Assembly: GCA_026120185.1 (NCBI GenBank)
Contig: JANUWF010002278.1
Span: forward strand, 718,001 to 782,000
Length of the DNA: 64,000 nt
Source: Voacanga thouarsii
Lineage: Eukaryota > Streptophyta > Magnoliopsida > Gentianales > Apocynaceae
Direction of reading: 5' to 3'
The notes under the pieces are model-generated. The model ran no database searches and was not told where the DNA came from. It saw only the letters and a list, made by a program, of their open reading frames with translations. Position numbers and translations under genes: made by a program. Shown here one piece after another: positions 34,568 to 46,320 of this stretch (position 1 is its first letter; the number at the start of each line of letters is the position of its first letter).

Positions 34568-36764
34568 ACTTGGTCACACAAATAAAATAGCGAAATAAAA
34601 TAATACTTTAACTTAAAAATTTATTACATCCCAAAATACTCCAAGAATAAATCCATGAATTCCCAAAATAAAATCATAAATAAAATTATCCACTCTCGAC
34701 TCCCCAAAGCAATGCATAGAAATAAACGATAACAATCTCTTCCGAAGCAGATTACACTAGCTATTCATCCCCACAGCAGGATCGACCTGAAATCATGGTA
34801 AAAAGGTGATGAGACAGAAATCTCAGTAAGTCCGTGTGTGCTTTGGGTGTTTAGTGAAAGTAGTTCATGGATGCAAAATGCAAAATCTTTATAAGAGAAA
34901 TATTGGCAAGCAATAAACATTAGTCAAAAGCAAGAGTGACATTTTAGCTTTTCCAGCCATACATAATCAACAAAATCAACCACTCATAAGAAAGGATTAT
35001 GAGTTACCACACGTTGGGCCCACAACCGGATGGTTAGTATGCCACACTCTGTGCAGACTGACAAAAGTAGGTGATCGGCCTACTGGGCAAGATACTCCTC
35101 ATTCTCTATACCTAAACAACAACTGGGTGTCCATTCTGGCAAAACACAGTCACTTGATTGAAAAGAACGGACCGGCACGACCCACTGGACTGACGTCTTA
35201 TCCGGGAAGGACTCACCCTCAGAGGTGGCCACCTACTGAGAGACTTACCCTAACCCCTCAAGGACTAGTCCTAGTAGTCCACCCTTATTGAGTACTCAAT
35301 GACGTTTCCCACTTGGGATAAAATGAACAAAACATTGTTCCACATGAAAATGGCATTTTGAGGGTTTCCAAAGTCCTTGTAAAAATAAGCTTTAGAAAGA
35401 GTTTGAATTTGGCAAATCTGCTCTTTGATTTTTAAATAATTAAAATGTTTGAAATAAGAGAGAGTTCAACCCTCAATTGCTTTTACATAAATGAGTGTCC
35501 ATACACTCTACATTTGGCTTGCCATAAGAAAAACATTTCACATCAATCAGGTTTTATGCAGAAGCTTACTTGACTCTTGCTCACAAATAAAAGGTCTCCA
35601 ATAGCTGACCTAACCCCACATGGGCAAATACAAAACACAATCAATTTCAAGCCACAATCCACTTTCTCAATTTTAAAACAACTCAACTTACTACTATCAT
35701 GATCCTAGTGTCCCAAGCTTTAAGGCCATTCAAAATAAATAGGTTTATAGACTAAAGATAATTTGATATTTAAAATAATTAATGTTTTGGGAAATAGGTA
35801 CTGATAAGTTAAAGGTTTAAAACTTGCTAAGAAAATTTTAGAGTTTATTTGTTAATGTTTATTAATAATTTAGTTGTTAGAAAATAATTGATAACTAAAG
35901 TTAGTTGAAAATGAATTTTAATGAATCTTGCTTGAAAAATAATAAATAAGTTTTAATAGGTTTTGATTAAAAGATGATAATTAAATTTATAGAAATAAGT
36001 ATTTTACTAATCATGATTATTTCCATAAAAGGTTTTAGTTGATTTCATTATTTTATAAAATATCTAAATATTTTATTTTTCTATTAAAACTATTATTTAT
36101 TTGACTAAATTTTCCTTTATATAAATATAATATTCCAAATCCACCCTTCCTAGGATTTTTCGAAATCACTAGCAAAATTTTGCTTAGGGACAACTAGATC
36201 ATGATCATAATTCCAAGGTAACTCACAATCATGAACATAAACAACCATTCAACTCATCAATTCATCCAAATCATGCATACAAGTATAGATCTTAATTTAT
36301 CAAGACATGATTTAACCTCTACTAGCATAGATATGGCCATGGCTTCAATAATCCAACATGAATATAAGTCCTAATCACCAATGGTGACATAATCTCTAGC
36401 ATACTTCATCACAAATACTACCTATGACATGGAAACATGCATCAAACCCCAAATCATCATTCAATCAAACAATATAACCCTTCCATACATAAATCTCATC
36501 TCCTTCACAATCATACATATATTCATGCTTTAATCTCTACAATGCATACTCAAATTCTATCACAATCCACATACTATCAACATCATCCTAGAGACATGAA
36601 TCTAGAATTTAAAAGAAAGATTGAAGGGACTTACTTGGTTGAGGGATGCCTTGAAGGAGTTTAGAATGGATCTCAACTCCTAGATGCCTAAAATCGTCCA
36701 AGGAAGGTGGAGGGAGCATGGCCATGGAGAAAGAAGCCATCCGGCCAAGAGAGGGAGTTTCGGC

Positions 36765-36767
<3 letters not shown>

Positions 36768-36820
<53 letters not shown>
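36768..36820. repeat. (GA)n microsatellite
   Basis: About 26 GA repeats. Its position in the LTR (about 1930 bp from the LTR 5' end on the minus strand) equals that of the CT repeat at 53403-53434 in the sister copy, so it is inherited rather than independent. Confidence 0.95.
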
Positions 36821-36823
<3 letters not shown>

Positions 36824-38436
36824 ATTAGTATGTCTATTCACATACATTCTCACTAGAGATCAAGATTGGAGAAGATGAAGTTGTTAGAACAAACCTACCT
36901 TGAAGGTGTTCTTGAACCTTCACAGAATTTTCTGGTTTTGATATGAAGTAGCTAGTTGATTTGTGGAGTTTGATGTTAAAAATGGTTTTGATGGACTCAC
37001 GACAGTGAGTAGGTCAAATCTGGAGATTTTAGAGAAGGTTTGAAGTGGTTTGGAGGGGTATTAGGTGAAAGGAAGAAGTAGGTGTTCTTGGTGTAGTGTG
37101 TGTGTTCTTGAAGGTTGAAGGAATTTATGAGATTGTAGTTTGCAGCTGTCGAAATTCTGTGAGAACTAGGGCTGGCCAAATTTTTGTAGGGTTTAGGAAG
37201 ATGATTCTCTGATTTGGAAGGGAAAATGAAAGGTTAGTTGTTAAAATCCTTGAAGAATATTTTTAGAAAGTAAATTTGGAAACTAAATATCCTAGAATAT
37301 CTTGATTGTTGGAGAGCTTTGGAAGTCTGCCATGGCTGACTGCTTTGAGCAGAATTTCGGTGGGATTATTGCTGGCTTAAGGAAGCTTATGGTGGCCGAA
37401 AATAGGGAGCATAATGGTGAAGAAGAAGTCTGGTTATTTGAGGGATACATTATGGAATGTTGCTAAACTATGGTGGCTGTAATTTTGGTAATTAATCAAG
37501 CATGATTGCAAGGACTTGTTGGAGAGATTTTCGGGTAGCCATGCCTGAATTTCGTGCAGAAGGTTTAGGGGAATATTGGAGCTCAGTTACTGGAGGTTTA
37601 AGGAAGGTTTATACAGAACAATGATGGTGTTTCGGTTGGAGGAAGATTAGGAAATAAAGCTGGACAATTTCCTGCACAGCATTCTCGCAAGCTGGAGTTT
37701 TCCTTGGGCAGTTTTCGGCTGCCCTTTTGTAGAGGTTTTGAAGGGGAATTCTAGGGGCTTTCAAGGCTGGTTTCTAGCCTTCTTCATGGAGGAAAAACAT
37801 GGCTAAGGTGCTGAACAAATTCTAGAAGAAAACAGCTTGGTTTTGAATTCTCAAAGCTGCGATTTGTACAGGAATTTTTCCTGGTTTTGCTCCAGCTTTG
37901 AGCAGTCCGAAAATGGCTAAAGAATTCAGGTTGCAAGCTGATCCAAAAGACCATTTTTCCGGTAGCATTTGGGAGGGAATGTTAGCTAAGAAACTCGACA
38001 CCTTAAGGGTACAATAAGCTGAAAAATTTCAGTCCATTCCAAGAAGAAAGATGAACTAGTTAGAGTGAATTTTCAACAAGCTCACTAAAGGAATTTTCCT
38101 CTTGAAATCTCCCACAACTCTTTCACATTTTCGGACCATAAGAAGTCCTTCACTAAGACATTTTGATCTTACAAAGCTACAGCACTTTACTGAAATTTCT
38201 GGAAAGAAAATGGCTAGAATAACTTGCTCAACCTCATGAGTTGAGAACTAAGGAAAAATCAAAGATCAAGGAAAAATGAATTTCTCTTAGGAAATTCGAG
38301 TAGAACAAATGAGTATGATTTGAAGACTCCTATCATGCCTCCCATAGGACAACATCTCTACCCTACTCCAAACATCACTAAGGCCGAATTTATTACTTCC
38401 CAAGCAAAAATAAAATTTAACCAAGCTAAAGCTCCT

Positions 38437-38504
38437 ATGATGGAATTTGAACCCATGACCTCAAGTATTAATTCCAAAGCTCTAACTACTAAACCACAAC
38501 AACT
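38437..38504 (-). other. tRNA-like block in Tekay-like LTR (copy 2)
   Basis: On the minus strand it reads TAGTAGTTAGAGC (A-box-like) and GGGTTCAAATTCCATC (B-box-like), with tRNA-like spacing. Its place in the LTR is the same as in the other three copies. Confidence 0.58.
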
Positions 38505-39869
38505 CTTGTTGTTATTTTCACTGGCAATTTATTTCCAATTCAATCCTCAAGCTATCTCCCTATTTTCACCTCAGACAAAAATTATCATTTTGCCCTTCTC
38601 ACTCAATATTCTCCAACAAGCCTCCAAGACATTAGAACTCAAATCCAAGGCACATAAAATCAAATAAAAATATATTTAATCATGCAGTAAAGTATGTTAT
38701 GCATTCCAACCCCCTTACTCTAGGGTTTGTTTTGACTGGGGTTTCACAATAATCCTCTATTGTGTGTGACCTATTAGGTTTCCCAGTCAATTGGTAGTGA
38801 ACCTGAATTAATTCAAACATTTTTTAGATTAATAATCCATAATTAATTAGAAATAATCATATCAATTCTAATTAGGATTGGTTTATTAATTCATCAATTA
38901 ATAAACCCATATTCCCAGATCATGAGCGATATCTAGCAACACATTATGACCACCAAAGAGTTCAGGAAGTCAGGTGGCTTGACATGAACCCTTCAATAAC
39001 AAACTACAGTGCAATTAACTCATTTTACCATACAATATCTCATTCGATTTGGAGTACAGAATTAGTGCCGACTCCCTTTAGAATATATTAATTCTGGCCC
39101 GAATATAATAGTACTTGTACCAGGAACCCACTACTCAAGATGTGTATCAATTATAACTGTTTCCAATACACAGTCGCCTTGGTCAAGGACTTCTCGAGTA
39201 GTAATTCCTACAAGTAGCCGTGAGATATTCGCCTTTACTATTAGGAGTGGTGAATTCTTTATTAAGCCTCTCAACTACTTTCGTTTACCTCACAATGTAC
39301 CTAATATCCATCCTATAGGCGGCCCTCGATCTGGCTCTAGAGATTGGAATCAAAGCACAATGCTCAACAAACAAAGTACCTTGGAGATCTCAAGTCTAAG
39401 GATACTTACACGTTTGCTATATTGAGATTATATCACTGGCACTAAATAGTTATCCATGTGATTATCTCATAGCTAGGTCATCCAATGAACTTGTTCCATT
39501 AACAAGCATTCACGTGTTAACTTTGAGTATCTCAATACTCACGGATATGAGAACCACTACTTGATCAAATCAGGAAGTCTAACACATGCTAGTATTAACG
39601 CATTAATGATGTCCTATTTCATTAATACTATGACTAGGGACTATTTAAGTACGAACACTATACAATGTAGTAAGAATCTCATATCATGATCTCTATCATG
39701 ATTTTCTTAACACAGTGTTGTACTAGGGGCTTTATCTGACAGTTATATTACACAAAAGTAAACAAAAGAAACTGTAAGATAAATAATGCCTGTTATTAAA
39801 TACAAATGTGTTATACAAGTAATTTCCTCTAGGGCATAACACTAACAGTTTCGGTCTAACAACCATGTA

Positions 39870-40560
39870 GAAAAGATCCCTATAGCAAATTCATCTACTC
39901 TTCCATATGTTAAAGTATTCTCAACAAATCGACCTCCCTTATTCAATGAAACTAATTATACATTCTGAAAAAATAGAATGAATATTTATGTTTGTTTAAT
40001 CAACTTTGAGTTGTGGAATCTGATTGAAAATGGTCCATTTATTCCATTAAAATTTGTTGATGGCAGAAAAATGCCAAAACAGAGTGACAAATTTCATGCT
40101 GAAGACAATACTAAAATGACATTGAACTTTCAAGCTATGAATATTTTATGTTATGCCTTTGATGCCACAAAATATAACCGAGTTAATGGCTGTGACTCAG
40201 CCCATGATATGTGGAAATTACTTGAGGTCACCCATGAGGGGACAAATCAAGTAAATAAGTCTAAGCTAGGCCTTTTAATTCATGATTATGAATTGTTCAT
40301 GATGAAGCCAAATGAAAGTATAACGGATATGTTTACTAGATTTAAAAATATTACAAATGGACTTAAAGCTTATAAGAAAGTCTACTCCCTTGGTGAACAA
40401 AACAAAAAAACTCTGGATGCGTTGCCTAAGAGCTGGCAATCGAAAGCTCTAGCTGTGGAAGAATCTAAGGATCTGAAATCCTTACCAACTGAAGAGCTGA
40501 TTAGCTCCCTCCTAACGCATGAAATGAAACTAAAGAAGTTTTAAGAATTTGATGATATCA
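39870..40560 (+). pseudogene. SIRE-type Copia gag
   Basis: Gag forms the virus-like particle of the retrotransposon. The N-terminal block STNRPPLFNETNYTF is at about 39915-39965, followed by a stop at 39966 (TGA where the family has Trp), then an open stretch from 39978. The UBN2/Copia gag core includes LWNLIENGP, HDMWKLLEVTHEGT, MFTRFKNITNGLKAY and LDALPKSWQSKALAVEESKD, up to LTHEMKLKKF at about 40540. The start codon of the family frame is lost; the nearby ATG at 39865 is out of frame. The gene begins right after the nested solo LTR. Confidence 0.88.
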
Positions 40561-40686
40561 TAAAGGAAAAGGGGGAATAGCACTGAAAGCTGCAAATGAG
40601 GAAGTTGAAACTAGTCAATCGAAAAGTGGTGATGAAACTGAAGTAGACACTGAAGAACTGGCCATGATTGTAAAAAATTTAGAAAA

Positions 40687-41253
40687 ATGTTCAACAAAGG
40701 AAACTTCAAAAGAGGAAAGAAGTTAGTAAAAAGAAAGGAACAAACCTCATTATTTAAGTCCCAATGCTATGAGTGTAAGAGCACAGAACATTTCATTGCT
40801 GACTACCCAATAGCTAAAGAAAAAAAAAGCAGAATACTTAAAAAGAAGAAGAAGGATTTGAAAGCAAAGAAGGGCAAATAACTAATGAGAACTTGGCACC
40901 ATAATCAATTTGAGTCCGAGGAAGATGGAGACTTTGAAAATGAAACTGCCGACATATGCTTCATGGCAATGGAAAATGAGGTAAATCCTACTACCGCTAA
41001 TTCCATATCTGATTTGTATATTTCTGATTATGAAAAGCATGATAATCCTAATGAGTTGCTAGTTGACATGTTTCATGAATTGAAAAAGTTGTCTAGAAGA
41101 AATAAAGAAATGAAGCTGAAAATTGACTATTTATTAGATGAAAACGCAAAGTTGTTGAATGATAACAAAGTCACTTTTAAGTCACATATGTGTACAAATA
41201 TTGAAAAGGATATTATCATTACTTTCTTGCAGCATGTATCTCTAGAAAAATAA
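40687..41253 (+). pseudogene. SIRE gag C-terminal part, zinc-knuckle region
   Basis: A basic stretch leads to a CCHC-type knuckle CYECKSTEHFIADYP at about 40768-40812. The family has Gly before His and a final Cys; here they are Glu and Tyr, so RNA binding would be impaired. A Lys-rich tail and a stop at 40879 follow. An acidic stretch (ESEEDGDFENET) and a helical Leu/Lys-rich segment continue to 41253, a layout usual between gag and protease in this lineage. Confidence 0.78.
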
Positions 41254-41639
41254 AAGCTTATGTGATAAAATTTGTTCTCTTGAGATTATGGTTAGCAATT
41301 TTGATGATATGAAAAATAGAGTTGATGATCTCACTACATGTATTGAAAAGTTTACAAATGGCAAAAACAATTTGGAAAGATTGCTTGGCGCATGACACAT
41401 AGCTGGAAACCAAAATGGACTAGATTATAGGTATGAGATCAAAGCCAAGACTCACAAATTTCACTTTGTAAAGGCTATTTCATCATATATGGCACACAAA
41501 TATTGCATTACTATGAAAAATTTGGATACAAAGTATCTAGGTGTAATATTAAGAAGAAAGTTGAAACCCAAACAGTTAGGAAAATTAGAGGCACTATTAC
41601 TAACCCCAATAGACCTAAGAAAATGTAGGTACCAAAAAT

Positions 41640-44340
41640 CACTCTCCCTTCTCTTTTATAGGTACATTCATTGGAGAAAATGAGCTTCACAAAATGATTT
41701 TCGGACAGCGGATGTTCAAGATATATGACCGGAAATGTAGCTCTATTAGAAGATGCGCAAACAACAAATGATAGATTTGTTATCTTTGGAGACCAAAAAA
41801 AAAAAAAAAAAAAAGGAAAAATTCTTGGCACAGGTAACATTAGTAAAGGATCTTCAACCATTATAAAACAAGTGCTATTAATTGATGAGCTGAAATATAA
41901 CTTGTTTAGCATTAGCCAATTATGTGACAATGGTTGCAAAATCATTTTTGAGAAAAATTCTTGCTTTATTATGGATAGCTCAAATAATGAAATAATCTTT
42001 GTTGCTAACCGTATTGAAAATATTTATGTATTTTATCTAAATGATCTTATAGCTCATGGTATTGGATGTGAGTTTACACACTTTTGTGATGAAAATGGAG
42101 TTTTTCACAACTTTTTAGCTACTAATACTCCTCAACAAAATGGTGTTATTGAGAGGAAAAATTGAACATTGCAAGAAATGGCTAGATCCATGATTTGGGA
42201 AAACTCTCTTCCAAAATACTTTTGAGCTGAAGCTGTAAATACAGCATGCTATATTGTAAACCGAGTGATGTTGAGACATTTTCTAAAAAAAAACACCCTT
42301 TGAGTTTATATTTGACAAAACTCCATCAATTTCTTATTTCAAAGTATTTGGTGGCAAATGTTTTTTTGTTCTTAATACTCGAGACAACCTTGGAAAATTT
42401 GATAGCAAGTCCGATGAGGCTATATTCCTTAGATACTCTTCCAATAAAAAGGTATATAGAGTGTATAATAAGAGAACTCTATGTGTGAAAGAGTCCATAC
42501 ATGTTGTCTTCGATGAATCTAACATTTATACTTTAAGAAAAGATGATGATGATGATGTAGGAAGTTCAAAAGAAAGAAGGAAAGAATAGCACAAAGCACC
42601 ACCGCTGGACACTCATGCCAAAGAAGAGGAATTTGACGAACAACAAGCTAAGAAAAGTGAGCAAGAAACTGAAGAATTCACGGATCAAGAATTACCAAGA
42701 GATTGGAAATACAAAATTGGTCATCCAAAAGAGTAAATCATTGGTGATCCTAGCTATGGAGTTAAAACTAGATGATATTTCATAGAAAATTTTGCTCTAC
42801 TCTCTAGTATAGAACCTAACTGTATTGATGTAGCCTTGCATGGTGATTTTTGGATAATTGCTATGCAAGAAGAGCTAAACCAATTTGAGAGAAATCAAGT
42901 TTGAAAACTTATCCCTAGACTACTTGATCATCCGGTTATTGGTACCAAGTGGGTTTTTAGAAACAAACTTGATGAAATTGGAGTGGTTATTAGAAATAAA
43001 GCTTGACTCATTACCCAAGGATTCAATCCAGAAGAGGGCACTGAGTATGATGAAACGTTTGCTCTCATTGCTAGATTAGAGTCCATAAGAATGCTTCTTG
43101 CCTTTGCATCTTTAAAAAATTTTATGCTTTATCAAATGGATATTAAAAGTGCATTTCTAAATGGTTTTATTGAGGAAGAAGTATATGTAGAACAACCTCC
43201 GGACTTTATTCATGAGCATTTTTCAAATCACATTTTCAAACTTTCAAAGGCCCTTTATGGTTTAAAACAAGCCCCACGAGTTTGGTATGAAAGGCTTAGT
43301 GGATTCTTGCTCTCAAAGGATTTTTCAAGAGGCTTGATCAATACCAAACTATTTATTAAGTCAGAAAAATCTAGTGACCTTCTTATTGTTCAAATTTATG
43401 TTGATGATATCATTTTTGGTGCTACTAATGATTCCTTGTGTAAGATGTTTGTTAAACAATGCAACAAGAATTCGAAATGAGTATGATGAGAGAACTCAAC
43501 TTCTTTTTTGGGCTGCAAATAAAATAAATCAAGGATGGAATCTTCCTAAATCAAGCTAAGTATGCTAAAGAACTGCTCAAAAGGTTTGGTATGAATGAAG
43601 TTAAAGAAATCAGTACACTTATGAGCATTTTCCTAAAACTTGACAATGATAAAAAGGGTAAGAAGGTAGACAAATCTAGATATAGTGGTATGATTGGAAG
43701 TTTACTCTATCTTACTGTAAGCCAGCCAGATATCATTTTTTCAGTCTGTCTTTCTGCTCGATTTCAATCATGCCCAAAGGAATCACACTTATGTGCCATG
43801 AAATGCATCCTTAGATAGTTGATTAGAACATATGATTATGGCTTACAATATCTTCGTACTAACACATTTGATCTTATAGGATATACTGATGCAAACTATG
43901 TAGGTTGTAAAGTTAAACGAAAAAGCACCAGCGGCCACCGCTAATTTCTTGGACACTCTCTAGTGTCATGGCATAGCAAAAAGTAGGCCTGTATATTCTT
44001 ATCCACAATTGAGGCTAAATACATTGTAGCTGGGAGTTGTTGTGCACAAATTCTGTGGATGAAAAATTCACTGCTTGATTTTGGTCTCAATTTTAATTGC
44101 GTACCTATATTATGTGACAATACAAGTTCTATCAATCTAACTAAGAATCCTGTTCAGCATTCTAGGACCAAGCATATAGAAGTTAAACATCTTTTTATTA
44201 GGGATCATGTGCTTAAATGAGATGTATGTGTTGAATATATTTCAACTAATGAACAACTTGCGAATATTTTTATAAAACTTCTGGCAGAAGAAAGATTCAA
44301 TAATCTGAGAAGAGGTTTAGGAATTATAAAAATCATGTAA
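41640..44340 (+). pseudogene. SIRE-type Copia pol polyprotein
   Basis: Pol supplies protease, integrase, reverse transcriptase and RNase H. The protease has DSGCSRYMTG at about 41704-41733 with the catalytic Asp, and its typical downstream block VLLIDELKYNLFSISQLC near 41872-41925. Integrase is truncated (see separate entry). Reverse transcriptase has GTKWVFRNK near 42942, YQMDIKSAFLNGFIEEEVYV near 43132-43190, YGLKQAPRVWYE near 43258-43293 and catalytic YVDD at 43397-43408. RNase H has GYTDANYVGC near 43878, STIEAKYI near 44002 and CDNTSSINLTKNPVQHSRTK near 44115-44175. There are many stops and frameshifts (for example 42163, 42225, 42902, 43006, 43480, 44217), so no active product is possible. 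Confidence 0.9.
42040..42560 (+). pseudogene. Integrase remnant with catalytic-core deletion
   Basis: Directly after the region before integrase (IYVFYLNDLIAHG) the sequence jumps to the end of the catalytic core (CDENGVFHNF, NTPQQNGVIERKN near 42123-42165, with the catalytic Glu). The HHCC zinc domain and the part of the core with the two catalytic Asp residues are missing. C-terminal blocks follow (YFKVFGGKCF, DNLGKFDSKSDEAIFLRYS near 42385-42440). The gap could not be explained by a frameshift within the window. Confidence 0.75.
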
Positions 44341-44779
44341 CTGACATGTTTGTCGAAGAACTGTTATTCTTCTTTTGCAGAACCACTGAAGACACAATTT
44401 TTGGATGCAGATTTTGAACGCACTAATCAAAAAACTCGACTCCAAAATCACCTCAGTTGAACTATTTTCATTCTACCTTTTGGACGAACGATTTTGGACT
44501 TAGTATAAGTCCAAAATATCGACAGCTCTTAATTTCTGAAAAGCTAAACAATTTATATTATCTGCAAAAGAAAACATGAGCCCACAAATGCTTTTTTTTA
44601 AATTTTTCAAAGAGTCTGCGCTTTCTTCAACGCCTCTGAAAAGCTTCTGATGTAAAGCTTTTAACTGTACCTATCCTATGTAGAATCTAGGAAATTTCAA
44701 AAACCAGAAACCGACTTGCTTTCTGTCACTCTCGGCTTCTCTAAGACAGAACAAAAATCTTCTTCATCTTCTCCTCACT

Positions 44780-46320
44780 TCTTGTATGGAAAAAATAGCT
44801 AAATTCGAGAAAGGAACTACAAAAAGAACCAAGATAGGAAAAACAACGGCCAAAACAAAAGCTGCTACGCCAATGGTCACTAAGCGGAAAGAAAAGGAAA
44901 TCATGAGGAAGCCTCACGATCAAACTCATCTACAAAGCATACCGCTCCAAAAAGTTTTGAAACAAAGGTACCTCATTTCCTCGATAAAAAATGTGAAACT
45001 GATTTCAATGATTAGTTAGCTAGAAATAGAACTATGATTTCAGGATACCGAGTGGAGGTTGGAGATTTTTTAAATTTCTTTGATATTTTGAACATTTTTG
45101 AGAGTTTGGGTTGGGGAGCATTACGGGTAGTTGATGAGAAGTTGTATATCCCGTTGGTTTGGGAGTTCTCTACCAATCAAAAAAAGGGGTAACTTGAGAA
45201 GACCGGTGGAGAATTCATGGTGCAATAGTACAACACCAGAGTTGGGTATGTGAATATTAAATTTGATCACAGACTGTTGAATCGAATTTTTGGTGTAAGA
45301 GATGGGGGTATTTAGTTCTTTGAGACGAACAAGTTTCCTGAAGAAATAGATATTTTTTACTTGGGCAGATTTGAGGCAAGATTTTCCAGTGGCATAAGTT
45401 TCAAAAACTCAACTGATAGAAATACTAAATGGTTAAATGGCCTTGGAAGAGTGTTACACCATATGGTGTCAACCATGGTTGCCCTGAGCTTTGGAGATAA
45501 AACCTCAGTGAGTATCATGCAAATGATACTAATGCTGGCTCTGTCTGAGGAACGACAGATTAGTTTTGGGTTTTTAGCAGTCAAATTGATGATGTAGTCA
45601 TGAAAAACTTCCCTTAAGGCACTTCTATATGGCAATCTATTAACCAAAATATTCAGATACTTTAATGTAGATTTGGACAAGTTTGGACCTGGACAGATGA
45701 AGACAACTGCGTATAACACAGAATCATTTGAAAGAATGTGATTTATTCTAGTGGATCAAAAATGGGTTTTGCCAAGAGATCTTTTTGATGAAGAGAAAGT
45801 AAAAGTGCTAAAAATTAAGGAAGAAGAAAAAGGCACAGCTTAAACGGTAGGGACTAAAAGGAAAGCTAAAACAACAGCTCAAGCTAAGTCCTCTAGCAGA
45901 AGTAAATAGGAGACTCAGGATAAAGGCATAACTGAAAGTATTCTGGACGCCATAAATTCCCTGGCTATTAAATTGAATAGCCTTAGTTCAGAGATTTAAA
46001 CTCTTGGGAATAGGCTGATCGTTGTGGAAGAAAAGGCTAAAAAGGATAAACCAGTGTCTGCTCCATTAGCACCATCCCTAGCAAAGGCAACTACAGAACA
46101 ACCTATACCTGATGCCAAAGAAGCACATGCAAAAGAGCAACAGGCTGAGAAAATGACAATCCCTGAGCAAGGCAGAGAAAAATCCCCATATCAGGAAGAT
46201 GTAGCACCTCTTGCCCCTACTGAACTCCCTGTTTCATCTTGAAAGAGACAAAAACATGTGATAGCCAAGCAGAAATCCAGTAGGCTTGCTGGACAACATT
46301 CCAAAAAGGGTGTCGAGTAA
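44780..46320 (+). pseudogene. SIRE-lineage ORF3 remnant (envelope-like position)
   Basis: Elements of this lineage often carry an extra ORF between pol and the 3' LTR, sometimes called envelope-like. Here the segment has a basic N-terminal piece (44786-45019) and then a globular part at about 45040-45600. That part resembles the 'putative plant transposon protein' domain (motifs VREFSTN-like, VRDGGI, TEI-like and a Leu-rich helix near 45510-45570). A possible coiled coil at about 45940-46035 (SILDAINSLAIKLNSLSSEI) and a Pro/Ala/Lys-rich tail to 46242 follow. I see no convincing signal peptide or membrane segment, so an envelope function is not supported. Several stops interrupt it (near 45015, 45190, 45597, 45841). 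Confidence 0.55.

Larger units (their letters stand above)
34496..38748 (-). mobile_element. Tekay-like solo LTR (4.25 kb) inside the Copia solo LTR
   Basis: It starts TGTAACACCCCGCTACC and ends GGGGTTTCACA, with the perfect duplication ATAAT (34491-34495 and 38749-38753). It aligns in reverse with 51461-55752, including the GAGTACTCAA block (about 35288), the CCTCAGAGGTGGCCACCTA block (about 35217), a CT microsatellite and the tRNA-like block. It is the innermost element of this branch of the nest. Confidence 0.87.
33705..39847 (-). mobile_element. Copia-type solo LTR in SIRE leader, itself interrupted
   Basis: The ends are TGTTGGGTATCTC and GCATAACACTAACA, with the perfect duplication GTTTC (33700-33704 and 39848-39852). 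Excising it restores the usual SIRE leader (CTACTCTAGTTTCGGTCTAAC). The net length is about 1.9 kb without the 4.25 kb insertion at 34496. It is related to, but distinct from, the solo LTRs at 14040 and 48414: both kinds read TATGCCCTAGAG near the start on the minus strand. Confidence 0.85.

Noticed and set aside
36684..36878. Open frame with Glu-Arg repeats
   Set aside because: It is the translation of a GA microsatellite inside a solo LTR; the sister LTR has the same repeat in another context.
38320..38667. 115-codon open frame as a host gene
   Set aside because: It lies entirely inside a Tekay-like solo LTR, overlaps the tRNA-like block on the other strand, and has no recognisable domain.
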